DNA of 64,000 nt from Bacillota bacterium (GTDB lineage: Bacteria; Bacillota; Clostridia; Christensenellales; JAEXRW01): contig JAEXRW010000003.1 of NCBI GenBank assembly GCA_023454175.1, forward strand, positions 62,001 through 126,000. Direction: 5' to 3'. The notes beneath the pieces were generated by a model. It ran no database searches. It had not been told where the DNA came from and was given only the letters and a program-made list of their open reading frames with translations. Both the position numbers and the translations under genes were made by a program. Shown here piece after piece: positions 43,002 to 52,144 of this stretch (the first letter of the stretch is position 1; each line of letters begins with the position of its first letter).

Positions 43002-44096
43002 TTAACCTCCAACGGACACGTTCTTGCGGAATACTTTGCGGGCCAGCTTTTTGAGTTTGTCTTTGAATACATCGCTGCTGGCCACAATGATCACGATGAT
43101 GATCAGCGCTTTGTATACGTACAGTTGGTCCGCGCGTACATTCATGGCATATAGTGTCGTGGTTATGGCCTGTATGGTATAGGCCCCGATAACAGAACCC
43201 GCTATGCTGAATTTGCCGCCGGCTATCAGGTTGCCGCCCAACGCCACCGCCAGTATGGCGTCCATCTCTATGCCAGGGCCCAGATCCTTGGAATCCACGC
43301 TCGCCAGGCTGCTGGACTCCACGAGCCCCGCCGCTCCCGCCAATACGCCGCACAGGATAAACGCTCCGAATATGACAGCGCGGGCGTTGAGTCCCACGAG
43401 TCGGGATGACGAACGGTTCATCCCCACGCTCTGGGCATAGAGGCCGAAACTCGTCAGTTTTATGAATAGGACCACGAGAATGACGATCAAAACAGATACC
43501 AGGATCGTTGTTCGGATCGGCACGCCGGGTATTTGGACCCCCAGATATTTATATACAGGATTCATGATATAGATGGTTTGCCCGTATGTGATCTGCTTCG
43601 CTATTGAACGCCCGGCCGTAAACAGGACGAGCGTTGCGATCATCGGCTGGATTTTCAGGCCCGACACCAGGAACCCGTTGAAAGCGCCGCACAGCGCTCC
43701 GCCAAGCAGCCCCACAACATACGCCAGGATGAGCGGATTATGGAAGACGTCCGTCCTGTATTCCGCACCGTTCAGCATCAGTCCGCAGAAACTGGCCGCG
43801 ATCGCCATGATGGCGCCCACGCTGATATCCGGCCCTCCGGATGCCGCTATGACCAGCTGCATGCCCAGTGTTATAATGACAAGCGTGCTGGCTTCATCCA
43901 GGATGGTGGGGATATAGCCTGAAAGCAAGCCATTGTTCATGGATATTTCAAAAAAGTTGGGTGTCGTGATGATATTCTGTATTACCACGATCAACAAAAT
44001 GACCAATGGAAAAGTAAGCCGGTTGGTCAGCAGCCTCTTTAAAAACGACTTTCCGGCTGGTCCTACAGGTTTTATTGCGCTGTTTGCATTGCTCAT
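43002..44096 (-). CDS. ytfT: Sugar ABC transporter permease, YtfT-like
   Basis: This 364-residue RbsC-family permease carries ITLGMQLVIAASGGPDISVGAIMAIA near residue 80, the loop VGLNARAVIFGAFILCGVLAGAAGLVESS near 245 and ILAVALGGNLIAGGKFSIAGS near 290. Residues such as GGPDISVG and the ASLAS-like SSLASVDSKDLG segment are characteristic of the YtfT branch. ATG overlaps the ATPase stop as ATGA. It pairs with the YjfF-like permease 4 bases downstream of its stop. Confidence 0.87.
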   Translation of the reverse strand: MSNANSAIKPVGPAGKSFLKRLLTNRLTFPLVILLIVVIQNIITTPNFFEISMNNGLLSGYIPTILDEASTLVIITLGMQLVIAASGGPDISVGAIMAIAASFCGLMLNGAEYRTDVFHNPLILAYVVGLLGGALCGAFNGFLVSGLKIQPMIATLVLFTAGRSIAKQITYGQTIYIMNPVYKYLGVQIPGVPIRTTILVSVLIVILVVLFIKLTSFGLYAQSVGMNRSSSRLVGLNARAVIFGAFILCGVLAGAAGLVESSSLASVDSKDLGPGIEMDAILAVALGGNLIAGGKFSIAGSVIGAYTIQAITTTLYAMNVRADQLYVYKALIIIVIIVASSDVFKDKLKKLARKVFRKNVSVGG

Positions 44097-45628
44097 CGTC
44101 CCTCGTCCCCCCCTGCTATTGTCCGCATGATCGTATTCTGGTTCAGCTCGCCCTGGGTCAGCTCTCCCACTTTATACCGGTCCCGCATGACCACCATGCG
44201 GGAGCATGTCCGCAGCATCTCATCCATCTCCGAGGAAATGAAAGCCACGCTCTTGCCTTCGCCCGCAAGCTTCAGGATGAGTTTCTGTATTTCCGTTTTC
44301 GTGCCGATATCGATCCCGCGTGTAGGTTCGTCCAGTATCATGAATTCAGGATTGGTGAGCAGCCAGCGCGCCACGATCACCTTCTGCTGATTGCCGCCCG
44401 AAAGGCTCTTGATCGGCGTTTCGATGCTTGCGGTCTTGATATTGAGCAGTTTGATATATTCGTCGGCGTATTTCTCCGTTTCTTTCCGTGTCAAACGCCT
44501 GAACATCCCGCGTTTTGCCTGAAGGGCGATGATGATATTTTCCCGCACCGAAAGATCTGCAAAAATCCCGTCGACTTTTCTGTCCTCCGGCAGGTAGGCC
44601 ATCCCTTTCTTCATTGCGTCCAGCGGGTTTTTGATCCTGGCTCTTTTCCCTTTTATGAAGAGCTGTCCTTCGACAGCTTTGTCAGCGCCGTAGATCGCCC
44701 GCACCATCTCGCTTCGGCCCGAACCCAGCAATCCGCTGAAGCCCACGACCTCGCCTTTGTACATTTTCAGGTCAAAGGGTGCGATTTTGGAAGTGCCGCT
44801 CGAAAGATTGCGGGCTTCTATCATGGGGATTTCCTCTGCAAACCTGGATTCGTCTTTATCGACGCTGAGGTTCGACAGGTTTTCGATTTCCTTGCCCATC
44901 ATCTTTGTTACCAGTTCCAGGCGCGGCAGGTTTTCCACTTCAAATTCCCCAACCAGTTCCCCGTTCCGCAGTACCGTTATGCGGTCGCAGATTTCATAGG
45001 CCTGCTCGAGGAAATGGGTGATGAAAATGATTCCCACGCCGTTTTCCTTGAGGTGCCGCATGAGCGAAAAGAGTTTCTTCACCTCGTCTGCGTCGAGGGA
45101 CGAGGTGGGTTCATCCAGGATCAGGAATTTGCATTCCGTGTTCACAGCGCGCGCGATCGCGATCATCTGCTGGATTGCGATCGAATAGCTGTCCAGCTGC
45201 ACTGTCGGATCGGCCGATATTTTGAGTTCTTTCAGTAATTTCGCCGCTTTTCGGTTCATCTTTCTCCAGCCGATCAGGCCCTTTGTACGTTCACACCCCA
45301 GGAAAAGATTTTCCGCCACGGTGAGATTCCAGCATAGGTTCACTTCCTGGTAAACGGTGCTGATCCCGTGCTTTTGTGCATCCTGCGGCGAACGTATCAC
45401 GATAGGATTTCCGTCCAGTCTCACGCTTCCCTCATCCATGAGATACACACCGGTCAGCACCTTCACGAGCGTGGACTTTCCGGCGCCGTTCTCACCCATC
45501 AGTCCGTGTATCTCTCCGCGGCGCAGTTTGAAAGCGACGTTATTGAGTGCGCACACGCCGGGGAACGATTTTCCGATACCATTCATCGTCAGTGCGGGGA
45601 TGTTTTGTTCGTGCTTTATCGTATTCAT
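44093..45628 (-). CDS. ytfR: Sugar ABC transporter ATPase with two domains, YtfR-like
   Basis: This 511-residue tandem ABC ATPase has in its first domain Walker A GENGAGKST, Q-loop VYQEVNL, signature SIAIQQMIAIARAV and Walker B FLILDEPTSSLD. The second domain has a degenerate Walker A (GLLGSGRSEM), signature LSGGNQQKVIVARW and Walker B MILDEPTRGIDIGTK. It energises the YtfT/YjfF-like permease pair. It follows the binding-protein gene after 156 bases that include a stem-loop, which probably lowers its expression relative to the binding protein. Confidence 0.92.
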   Translation of the reverse strand: MNTIKHEQNIPALTMNGIGKSFPGVCALNNVAFKLRRGEIHGLMGENGAGKSTLVKVLTGVYLMDEGSVRLDGNPIVIRSPQDAQKHGISTVYQEVNLCWNLTVAENLFLGCERTKGLIGWRKMNRKAAKLLKELKISADPTVQLDSYSIAIQQMIAIARAVNTECKFLILDEPTSSLDADEVKKLFSLMRHLKENGVGIIFITHFLEQAYEICDRITVLRNGELVGEFEVENLPRLELVTKMMGKEIENLSNLSVDKDESRFAEEIPMIEARNLSSGTSKIAPFDLKMYKGEVVGFSGLLGSGRSEMVRAIYGADKAVEGQLFIKGKRARIKNPLDAMKKGMAYLPEDRKVDGIFADLSVRENIIIALQAKRGMFRRLTRKETEKYADEYIKLLNIKTASIETPIKSLSGGNQQKVIVARWLLTNPEFMILDEPTRGIDIGTKTEIQKLILKLAGEGKSVAFISSEMDEMLRTCSRMVVMRDRYKVGELTQGELNQNTIMRTIAGGDEGR

Positions 45629-45698
45629 AAAATAACGCTCACCCTAATCATGAAATTGGAAGCTATAAATCATTATGCTGGGATTACATGCTTTGGCC

Positions 45699-45720
45699 GG
45701 GGAGATCTATGAGATCCCCC
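45699..45720 (-). terminator. Stem-loop between binding-protein and ATPase genes of the second importer
   Basis: A 9-bp stem with one bulged A (45699-45708/45712-45720) caps in a 3-base loop about 65 bases after the binding-protein stop. No U-tract follows on the minus strand, so partial termination or 3'-end protection of the upstream message is more likely than full termination. Confidence 0.55.
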
Positions 45721-45784
45721 CGAACCAAATACCGGTTTCCTGATTCACATTGAATATCCCGTTTGTATGGTCTCCTGCCGGTTA

Positions 45785-46834
45785 TTAATACGGACGGGCA
45801 TCAATGATCGCCTGGGTAATGGTGTCATAGTAGAATGCGGTTTCGTCGATGGATTCTTTCTTTTCAGGGGTCCCGCCGCCTTGGAGCTTCTTGAGGATCT
45901 CGGCTACTTTCGGTCCCAGCAGAGGATTGCATTCCACGTTGCAGTTGATATCGCCTTCCAGCGTCTTCTGCAGATACGCCCGGTTTGCGTCGAAGGAGAT
46001 GATGGCTACGCCGTCTTTCCCGCCGACTTTCTTGCCGGCCTCTTTCAGGGCCTGGATGGCGCCGTCCGCCATGTTGTCGTTTTCAGCATAGACGCAATCG
46101 ATCTTGTCGCCGTACTGTTTGATCCAGGAAGCCATGACTTCTTTCGCTTTGGGGGTGCTCCAGTCGCCTGTTTGCCGCGCAAGCAGCTTCCAGTTGCTGT
46201 TCTTGGTGATGCCATCATCCAGCGCCTTGCTGCGTCCTTCCTGGGCAGATGCGCCCAGCTGTCCCTGCAGGTTGACGATGTTGACCGTCTTGGTGGCGTC
46301 CGGGAATCTCTTCGAGATCCAATCGGTGGCCTTCACGCCTTCGTTATAGAAGCCGCCGCCCACCCAGCAGACATAAAGATCTTCGGGGGCTTTGATGGTG
46401 CGGTCCATCAGGATAACGGGTATGCCCGCTGTCTTGGCGTTGCCGAGAACGGTATCCCACCCGTCCGAGTTCACAGCGGCGACAACGATGTAGTCCACTT
46501 CCTGGTCAATGAATCCCTGAACGTCGGCTACCTGCTTCGCAGCGTCGTTGTTGGAGTCGGCCAGGATCAGCTCGAAGCCGTTCTCCTTGCTGAGTGCTTC
46601 CTGCACAGACTTGGTGTTGGCTTTGCGCCAGTCGGACTCGTCCGCTTTGCACTGCGCAAACCCAACTTTGATCAGCTTGTTCTCTGCCGGTGCAGTTGTT
46701 GCCGGTGCTGCGGTTGTAGGAGCAACAGTCGCCGCCTGCGAGGCCGGGGGAGTGGTTCCGCCGCCGCAGCCGGCCAGCGTGAATACCATCGCCACCGCGA
46801 CGAGGAGCAAAAAGCACTTGGTAAAGAGTTTCAT
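45785..46834 (-). CDS. ytfQ: Sugar ABC transporter substrate-binding lipoprotein, YtfQ-like
   Basis: This 349-residue extracytoplasmic binding protein has a lipoprotein signal (KLFTKCFLLLVAVAMVFTLAGC), a T/A/P linker to about residue 50, and then VGFAQCKADESDWRKANTKS. The SxWR-type opening, AAVNSDGWDTVLGNAKTAGIPVILMDRTI and YAENDNMADGAIQALKEAGKKVG match the YtfQ branch (galactofuranose binding in E. coli). ATG follows GGAGGAGA. Its operon is preceded by the sensor operon, whose binding protein is of the same branch. Confidence 0.87.
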   Translation of the reverse strand: MKLFTKCFLLLVAVAMVFTLAGCGGGTTPPASQAATVAPTTAAPATTAPAENKLIKVGFAQCKADESDWRKANTKSVQEALSKENGFELILADSNNDAAKQVADVQGFIDQEVDYIVVAAVNSDGWDTVLGNAKTAGIPVILMDRTIKAPEDLYVCWVGGGFYNEGVKATDWISKRFPDATKTVNIVNLQGQLGASAQEGRSKALDDGITKNSNWKLLARQTGDWSTPKAKEVMASWIKQYGDKIDCVYAENDNMADGAIQALKEAGKKVGGKDGVAIISFDANRAYLQKTLEGDINCNVECNPLLGPKVAEILKKLQGGGTPEKKESIDETAFYYDTITQAIIDARPY

Positions 46835-46911
46835 AAGGATTCTCCTCCAATATAAGATTTAGATGCACGCATGCCGCTGTTTGGGGATGCGTTTTGCGTG
46901 AATCCGGCATC

Positions 46912-46917
46912 ATTATA
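46912..46917 (-). promoter_or_regulatory. -10 element upstream of the second importer, weak -35
   Basis: A perfect TATAAT lies on the minus strand at 46917-46912, about 80 bases before the binding-protein ATG. No good -35 is present at the right distance. Further upstream are a small palindrome (GGGTA/TACCC near 46971-46985) and two ACTTCA words. This layout fits a promoter needing activation by the AraC-type response regulator encoded next door. Confidence 0.45.
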
Positions 46918-47002
46918 GTGAGGAGCATGGGTCAGGCTCCATTGAAATGCTTCGGGGATACGTTGAAGTTTTTAGGGTAAACTGTACCCGCATGAAGTGA
47001 TA

Positions 47003-48625
47003 CTAAGAATCGAGTTTGATTTTTTCTTTATACATTGGATTATTTTCCTGCCTGTACTCGCTAGGCGTCTGTCCCGTTTCTTTTTTGAAGCAAAAGCTGA
47101 AATAATGCGGGTCGTTGTACCCCACTTCGTAGGCGATCTCCGATGAACGCATCTCTGAACTTTTCAGTAGCGTCTTTGCCTTTTTGATCCGTAGGCTGAT
47201 CAGATATTCGATGAAGGTTTCTCCAGTCGCCTGTGAGAAAAGGGTGCTGAAATGATTGGGGCTGATATTCACATGCGCAGCCACCGTTTTGAGCGATATC
47301 TGGGCATCGGCAAAGTTGCTGTTGATGTATTCCTTTGCTTTCCCCACCAGATTGTCCTGCCTGCCGTCGGTCAGCCTGTCCCGGTAGTCCAGTACGCGCT
47401 CAAGGACCTCTTTGAGCATTTCCTCCAGTTGCTGGACGCTTTCGATGCGCATGTGGGCTCTGTCGGGCTGGGAAAGCATGGGGAGGACGTCGCTGATGTC
47501 CCCTCCCGTCTCATTGATATAGGTCCCACAGAATACCACGGCGTTCATGAACACGTAGTAGGAAAACACAGTGGACTTCAGGTCCGCTTCGTTGAAGCTG
47601 CGGATATAGCCGGATATGGCGCCGGGGATGTCGTTTTTCGTACCATTGTTCAAAAGGTTCGTGATATCGGGCTTGTCCTCCACGTCCTTGATATCGTAGC
47701 TTCCTGCGTTGATATCGTTGATCCCGATGATACGGTTCCCCCCGAAGGCGTACCTGAAATCCCGCGCCGTACAGGCGTCCCGGTACGAGCGCGATATTTC
47801 CTGCATCCTTGAGCATATGCTTCCGATCCCGATGACGACGGGGCATTCCGTATTTCTTTCCACTTCGTGCATGATGGATTGCGCCGTGCCGTAAGCGGTC
47901 TCCTCCAACTGGACGCAGTCGCTTCCCTTGATGATCAGTGTGGTCTCCTCGAGGTTGCGTTTCACCAGGATGATATCCTTGTCCGCGCATACCGTATCGA
48001 AGATCGCCATATCCGTTTTGACATATTCCGAGTGTTCGATGGGTGCCAGCGTCTTGCCGGTATTGCGGATGGAAAGAACGATATAGTATTTGGACAGGAT
48101 ATTGATGTCAAAATTCTTGCACTTGTCCAGTATCTCGGAGGGCGATACCAGTCCCAGCAGCAGGTCGTTCAGGAATTGGTTGCACAGCAGCGGCCTGCTT
48201 TTTTCCAATTGTTCTTTTAATGCCGCCATATCCCGGTTTTTCTTCTTCTCTTCCTCTATTTGCAGGACCGCTTTGTTGATGACCTCAAGGATCTGTTGTG
48301 CGTTGAATGGTTTCAGCAGGTATTCCGCTACGCCGATGCTGATGGCCTCCCTGGCATAGGTGAATTCATCATGTCCGCTGAGGATGATGATCTTGATCCA
48401 GGGCATGCTTTTTCGTACGATGCGGCTCAGTTCCAGCCCGTCCATGAAGGGCATCTTGATATCCGTCAGCAGGATATCGGGCTTTATCTCCTGGATCAGA
48501 GGCAATGCCATTTCGCCGTCCTGGGCTTCTCCGGCAAAAACAAGGTTGGACTTGTCCCACTCCACGTTTTCGCGCAGTCCCTCCCGTACCACGATCTCAT
48601 CATCCACGACGAATACCTTATACAT
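47003..48625 (-). CDS. YesN-type response regulator with AraC DNA-binding domain
   Basis: This 540-residue cytosolic activator has an N-terminal receiver domain with the phosphorylatable Asp in DILLTDIKMPFMDGLEL and the conserved Lys in YLLKPFNAQQ. A long middle region of about 250 residues follows, and a C-terminal pair of AraC-type helix-turn-helices (SLKTVAAHVNISPNHFSTLF; RSSEIAYEVGYNDPHYFSFCFKK). It starts 8 bases after the histidine-kinase gene. Its likely target is the YtfQRT-YjfF-like importer directly downstream. YesN-type regulators typically control carbohydrate uptake in Firmicutes. Confidence 0.92.
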   Translation of the reverse strand: MYKVFVVDDEIVVREGLRENVEWDKSNLVFAGEAQDGEMALPLIQEIKPDILLTDIKMPFMDGLELSRIVRKSMPWIKIIILSGHDEFTYAREAISIGVAEYLLKPFNAQQILEVINKAVLQIEEEKKKNRDMAALKEQLEKSRPLLCNQFLNDLLLGLVSPSEILDKCKNFDINILSKYYIVLSIRNTGKTLAPIEHSEYVKTDMAIFDTVCADKDIILVKRNLEETTLIIKGSDCVQLEETAYGTAQSIMHEVERNTECPVVIGIGSICSRMQEISRSYRDACTARDFRYAFGGNRIIGINDINAGSYDIKDVEDKPDITNLLNNGTKNDIPGAISGYIRSFNEADLKSTVFSYYVFMNAVVFCGTYINETGGDISDVLPMLSQPDRAHMRIESVQQLEEMLKEVLERVLDYRDRLTDGRQDNLVGKAKEYINSNFADAQISLKTVAAHVNISPNHFSTLFSQATGETFIEYLISLRIKKAKTLLKSSEMRSSEIAYEVGYNDPHYFSFCFKKETGQTPSEYRQENNPMYKEKIKLDS

Positions 48626-48633
48626 AGAGTCGC

Positions 48634-50079
48634 CTAACCCCTCTCGGCCGGAATGGTGATGGTAATGCAGGTGCCTGCATTTACGCTGCTCTCCACCGTC
48701 AGTCCATATTCCGCTCCATAATACAGTTTGATGCGCTTGTGCACGTTGCTCAGTCCAAAACCGCTCTCATTAATCACGATTTCCCCCTGGTCGTCGTTCA
48801 ATTCCGCCTTAACTTCCTCCAGCCGTCCGGGGGTCATGCCCACGCCGTTGTCGGTGATCGTGAAGACCATCAGGCCGTTTCCCTCCAGCCGTCCCTCGAT
48901 GGCGATCATGCCTTTGCCTCTTTTGTTTTTGATCCCGTGGTAAAGTGCGTTTTCCACGATGGGCTGCAGCGTCAGTTTCAGGATGGAGTAATCCAGCATT
49001 CCCGGATCCACGTCGATCCTGTAATCGAGGATGTCGTAGTAGCGTACCTTCTGGATCGTCAGGTAGCTCTGCACATGCTCCACTTCGTTGTGTACCGTGA
49101 TCCAGTCCTTGCCCTTGCTCAGCGTGGTGCGGAAAAAACTGGACAGCGCACCCACGATTTTGATGACCTCATCGCTTTTATTGGCCTCCGCCATCCACAC
49201 GATGGCGTCCAGCGTATTGTAGAGGAAATGGGGGTTGATCTGGGCTTGAAGCGCCTTCATTTCAGCCTTTTTCAGGTTCTCCAGGTCACGCCGTTCCTTC
49301 TCGATCAGTTCCTTGAGCTGTTCGGTCATAAGGTTGAAGCTTTTGCCCAGTGCGGTGATCTCGTCATGGTTGCGGCTCTCCACGCGGACGTCCAGGTTGC
49401 CTTCGCCTACCGATGCCGTCATTTTCTGCAGCTCGCGGATGGGTTTGGATATAGCGGCGGCTATGAACCAGACTGCCAGGATGGAGAAGATGAAGACGAA
49501 TCCCATCACGACGACTTCCATCAGCAGCCAGCTGTCACTGCTTTGCTTCAGTTGTGTATTGACGCTGCCGATCCTCGCCAGCTCATACAGCATGAAGTCC
49601 CGCGTACTGTCGTCCACCACTTCGGAGACGCCGCGTATTTCCTCCAATACCTGCTCATTTTCTTCCACGGTCTTTTTTCCTTTGATCTGTTCCCCTATCT
49701 GGTCTACATAACCTGTGAGGGTATGCATGGCATTGAGCACGATATTCAGCTTGGTGCGTCCTTCGGTGGTAATGGTGTTGTTCATGATGGAGTTGATGCT
49801 CTTCGTCGCATCGTCGATGATCTTGTATTGCCTGCCTTCCTCGAATTTCAGGTTCCCGGCGATGATGCGAAACATCACGGAATCGATCTCGGCCTTGAAA
49901 TTGCTGTTGATGCTGCTGGCTGTTGTGATATTGGTTACGATCGTATTATACCGTATATACTGGTCGATGGAGCTCAGGATGGTGGCGACGTTGATGCTGC
50001 TGAGGACCAGGATGATGATGAGAAAAGACAGGATGATCTTGTTCCTGATGGACATGTTTCGTATGGAAAAACGTCTCAT
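48634..50079 (-). CDS. YesM-type sensor histidine kinase
   Basis: This 481-residue membrane sensor has TM1 near residues 13-35 (KIILSFLIIILVLSSINVATIL), an extracytoplasmic helical region to about 185, and TM2 (VVVMGFVFIFSILAVWFIAAAI). A HAMP linker follows, and a His_kinase domain with the LytS/YesM phosphoacceptor ALQAQINPHFLYNTLDAIVWMAE. The ATP site has LTLQPIVENALYHGI, FTITDNGVGM and GFGLSNVHKRI. Start after GCAGGGCA. It follows a YtfQ-like binding protein by 21 bases, which probably docks onto its extracytoplasmic domain to report sugar. Confidence 0.92.
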   Translation of the reverse strand: MRRFSIRNMSIRNKIILSFLIIILVLSSINVATILSSIDQYIRYNTIVTNITTASSINSNFKAEIDSVMFRIIAGNLKFEEGRQYKIIDDATKSINSIMNNTITTEGRTKLNIVLNAMHTLTGYVDQIGEQIKGKKTVEENEQVLEEIRGVSEVVDDSTRDFMLYELARIGSVNTQLKQSSDSWLLMEVVVMGFVFIFSILAVWFIAAAISKPIRELQKMTASVGEGNLDVRVESRNHDEITALGKSFNLMTEQLKELIEKERRDLENLKKAEMKALQAQINPHFLYNTLDAIVWMAEANKSDEVIKIVGALSSFFRTTLSKGKDWITVHNEVEHVQSYLTIQKVRYYDILDYRIDVDPGMLDYSILKLTLQPIVENALYHGIKNKRGKGMIAIEGRLEGNGLMVFTITDNGVGMTPGRLEEVKAELNDDQGEIVINESGFGLSNVHKRIKLYYGAEYGLTVESSVNAGTCITITIPAERG

Positions 50080-50100
50080 TGCCCTGCATTTCCCTTCTGC

Positions 50101-51084
50101 TTAATACTTCCGGTTCGGCAGTTCCTCTGCCGCCCGCTCACTTGGGAAAACATCCTCGGGTATTTCGATCCTTTTCGGGATGACTTTATTGGCCACTATG
50201 TCCTTGACGATCTGCATCAGCCGGGGTCCCTGGAGCGGGTTGCATTCCACCGTACAGTTCAGCTTGCCTGCGATCATCGCTTCGAATGCCTCCCGGATGG
50301 CGTCAACGGAGACGATCAGGATATCCTTTCCCGGTCTCAGGCCGTGCTCTTCGATAGCCTTGATCGCCCCCAGTGCCATGTCGTCGTTATGCGAAAAGAG
50401 GACGTCTATCTTCTTTCCCGATCCCAGGAAGGAATTCATGACTTCCCGGCCTTTGGAGCGTAAAAAATCTGCCGGTTCGCTCAATACGATTTTCATATTT
50501 GGATACGGTTTGATGATCTCACGAAAGCCCTCGCTGCGGCTCACGGTGGGATCCGATTTTTCGTTCCCGCGGATCTCTGCGATATTGATATCCCCGCTGG
50601 CACCTTTCAGTTTTTCCACGAGCCACCGCCCCGCTCTTCTCCCTTCTTCCAGCATGTTCGAGCCGAAATAGGTCACATAAAGCGAGTCGTCTTTTGTTTT
50701 GATAGACCGGTCTACGATGATGACAGGGATCCCGGCTGCCTTGGCCTCTTCCAGTACCGAGTCCCATTCATCTTCTACATTGGGGGAAAAGGCTATCACA
50801 TCCACCTGTTGTGCGATGAAGGAGCGGATGGCTTTTCGCTGCTTTTCCGTGCTTTGCTGTGCATTAAAGAATATCAGGTCGATACCGGCTTCCTTGGCGG
50901 CATCGATGATGGATTGTGTATTGGCGCTGCGCCATACGCTTTCCTCCCCTACCTGGGCGAACCCCAGCACGATGGGCTTTGCATTGGTAGGTTCAGGTTG
51001 GTTCTGCTGGTTTGCACATGAACTCATGGAAACGGTAAACAAGATCAGGAGGCACAGGCACGATGCCCGCAACAAGAGCTTCAT
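50101..51084 (-). CDS. YtfQ-like binding lipoprotein of a sensor operon
   Basis: This 327-residue lipoprotein has the signal KLLLRASCLCLLILFTVSMSSC. Its binding domain is close in pattern to the importer's YtfQ-like protein (VLGFAQVGEESVWRSANTQS; GIPVIIVDRSIKTKDDSLYVTYFGS; SHNDDMALGAIKAIEEHG; TVECNPLQGPRLMQIV). It is not next to permease genes but leads an operon with a histidine kinase and response regulator, so its likely job is signal sensing rather than transport. ATG at 51084 follows AAGGGGTGAG; the longer frame would push the signal peptide inside. Confidence 0.85.
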   Translation of the reverse strand: MKLLLRASCLCLLILFTVSMSSCANQQNQPEPTNAKPIVLGFAQVGEESVWRSANTQSIIDAAKEAGIDLIFFNAQQSTEKQRKAIRSFIAQQVDVIAFSPNVEDEWDSVLEEAKAAGIPVIIVDRSIKTKDDSLYVTYFGSNMLEEGRRAGRWLVEKLKGASGDINIAEIRGNEKSDPTVSRSEGFREIIKPYPNMKIVLSEPADFLRSKGREVMNSFLGSGKKIDVLFSHNDDMALGAIKAIEEHGLRPGKDILIVSVDAIREAFEAMIAGKLNCTVECNPLQGPRLMQIVKDIVANKVIPKRIEIPEDVFPSERAAEELPNRKY

Positions 51085-51156
51085 TGTTCTCACCCCTTCA
51101 CCTTTCAAGCGAATGTGCGCGGTCACATTGCATTCTGAACCCGTTGAACATGTCAT

Positions 51157-51595
51157 GATGTAATAAAAGCAATAAGACGCGGATCGTTATTGGCTGCAGT
51201 TATCCTGAAGATCATCCAAACAGCTGCATATGGTAAATAATCGAACGATTGGCGTAAATATTATATATGTTATGTTTCGATACTTTCAATACCGGCACCT
51301 TCCGGCAGAATATTTTTAACCAGAATAATATGATTTTCTACTTCCAGAGTCAGCCTTGGCGCTAATATGCTCGGCACGTAGTATGGCATGTATAAAAGCT
51401 GTTCTGAATATGGAATGGCCATGTATATTGTAATTTCTGCTGTGAATGGCATAGCCGTTGTTATCCTGGCTATGTTTATCAGGACGCTCATTCGCTTGCA
51501 TCTGTGCCAAGGCTCCCGCTTTTCCGTCCTCCATAAATCGATGGCGTCTTTTGAACGATCATTCTTTCATGGTGTCCTGTCGGAAATGTATGCGT
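51157..51595. other. 440-base region without a supportable gene
   Basis: Two short overlapping reading frames on opposite strands (51270-51534 and 51388-51612) show no family pattern or good ribosome site. The region should contain the promoter of the sensor operon on the minus strand and the end of the rhamnose operon, but no clear -35/-10 pair or intrinsic terminator was identified. Confidence 0.4.
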
Positions 51596-52144
51596 TCAGA
51601 ATACTTTTTTGAATGGCGGCAGATTTTGATCCTTTTCGGAAATGATCAAAGTTTCAATGGCATCGACCGGCCATTTGATACCCAGGGTGGGGTCATTCCA
51701 GATGATGCCCGCTTCGTCTTCGGGATGGTAATATTCATTGCATTTATACAGTACGTCCGCTGCTTCTGACAGCACAGCGAAACCGTGTGCAAACCCTCCG
51801 GGAATAAAAAACTGTTTTCTGTTTGCGGCGGATAGCAGGATGCCCTGCCACTTGCCGAATGTCGGCGAACCCATGCGGATATCCACCGCCACGTCGAATA
51901 TCTCCCCTGCCAGCACGCGTACCAGCTTGGCCTGCGGGTGTCTTTTCTGGTAATGGAGTCCCCGCAGCACGCCCTTTACTGAATGGCTCTGGTTGTCCTG
52001 TATGAAAGAGAAGTCAAGCCCGGTGTCGGCAAAGTCACGTTTGCTGTACGTTTCCATGAAGTATCCGCGCCCGTCGGCGTAGACTGCCGGTTCGATGATG
52101 CGCAAACCTGCGATTTCCCCTTCTGTGGTGGTGAATCTCCCCAT
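51596..52144 (-). CDS. rfbC: dTDP-4-dehydrorhamnose 3,5-epimerase
   Basis: This 182-residue cupin-fold epimerase carries out the third step of dTDP-L-rhamnose synthesis. Family motifs are present: DGRGYFMETYSKRDF, FIQDNQSHSVKGVLRGLHYQ (catalytic His within RGLHYQ), KLVRVLAGEIFDVAVDIR, FFIPGGFAHGFAVLSE and YKCNEYYHPEDEAGIIWNDP. The ATG abuts the rfbA stop (TGAATG). Last gene of the operon rfbD-rfbB-rfbA-rfbC. Confidence 0.96.
   Translation of the reverse strand: MGRFTTTEGEIAGLRIIEPAVYADGRGYFMETYSKRDFADTGLDFSFIQDNQSHSVKGVLRGLHYQKRHPQAKLVRVLAGEIFDVAVDIRMGSPTFGKWQGILLSAANRKQFFIPGGFAHGFAVLSEAADVLYKCNEYYHPEDEAGIIWNDPTLGIKWPVDAIETLIISEKDQNLPPFKKVF

Noticed and set aside
48739..50463. A 574-codon open frame antisense to the YesM-type kinase
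   Set aside because: It is a shadow of a confidently assigned gene; composition (H, D, Q rich) and lack of motifs show it is not coding.
51270..51612. Overlapping small frames on both strands between the sensor and rhamnose operons
   Set aside because: One plus-strand frame has a hydrophobic segment, but there is no supporting ribosome site or homology pattern, and it runs into the rfbC end.
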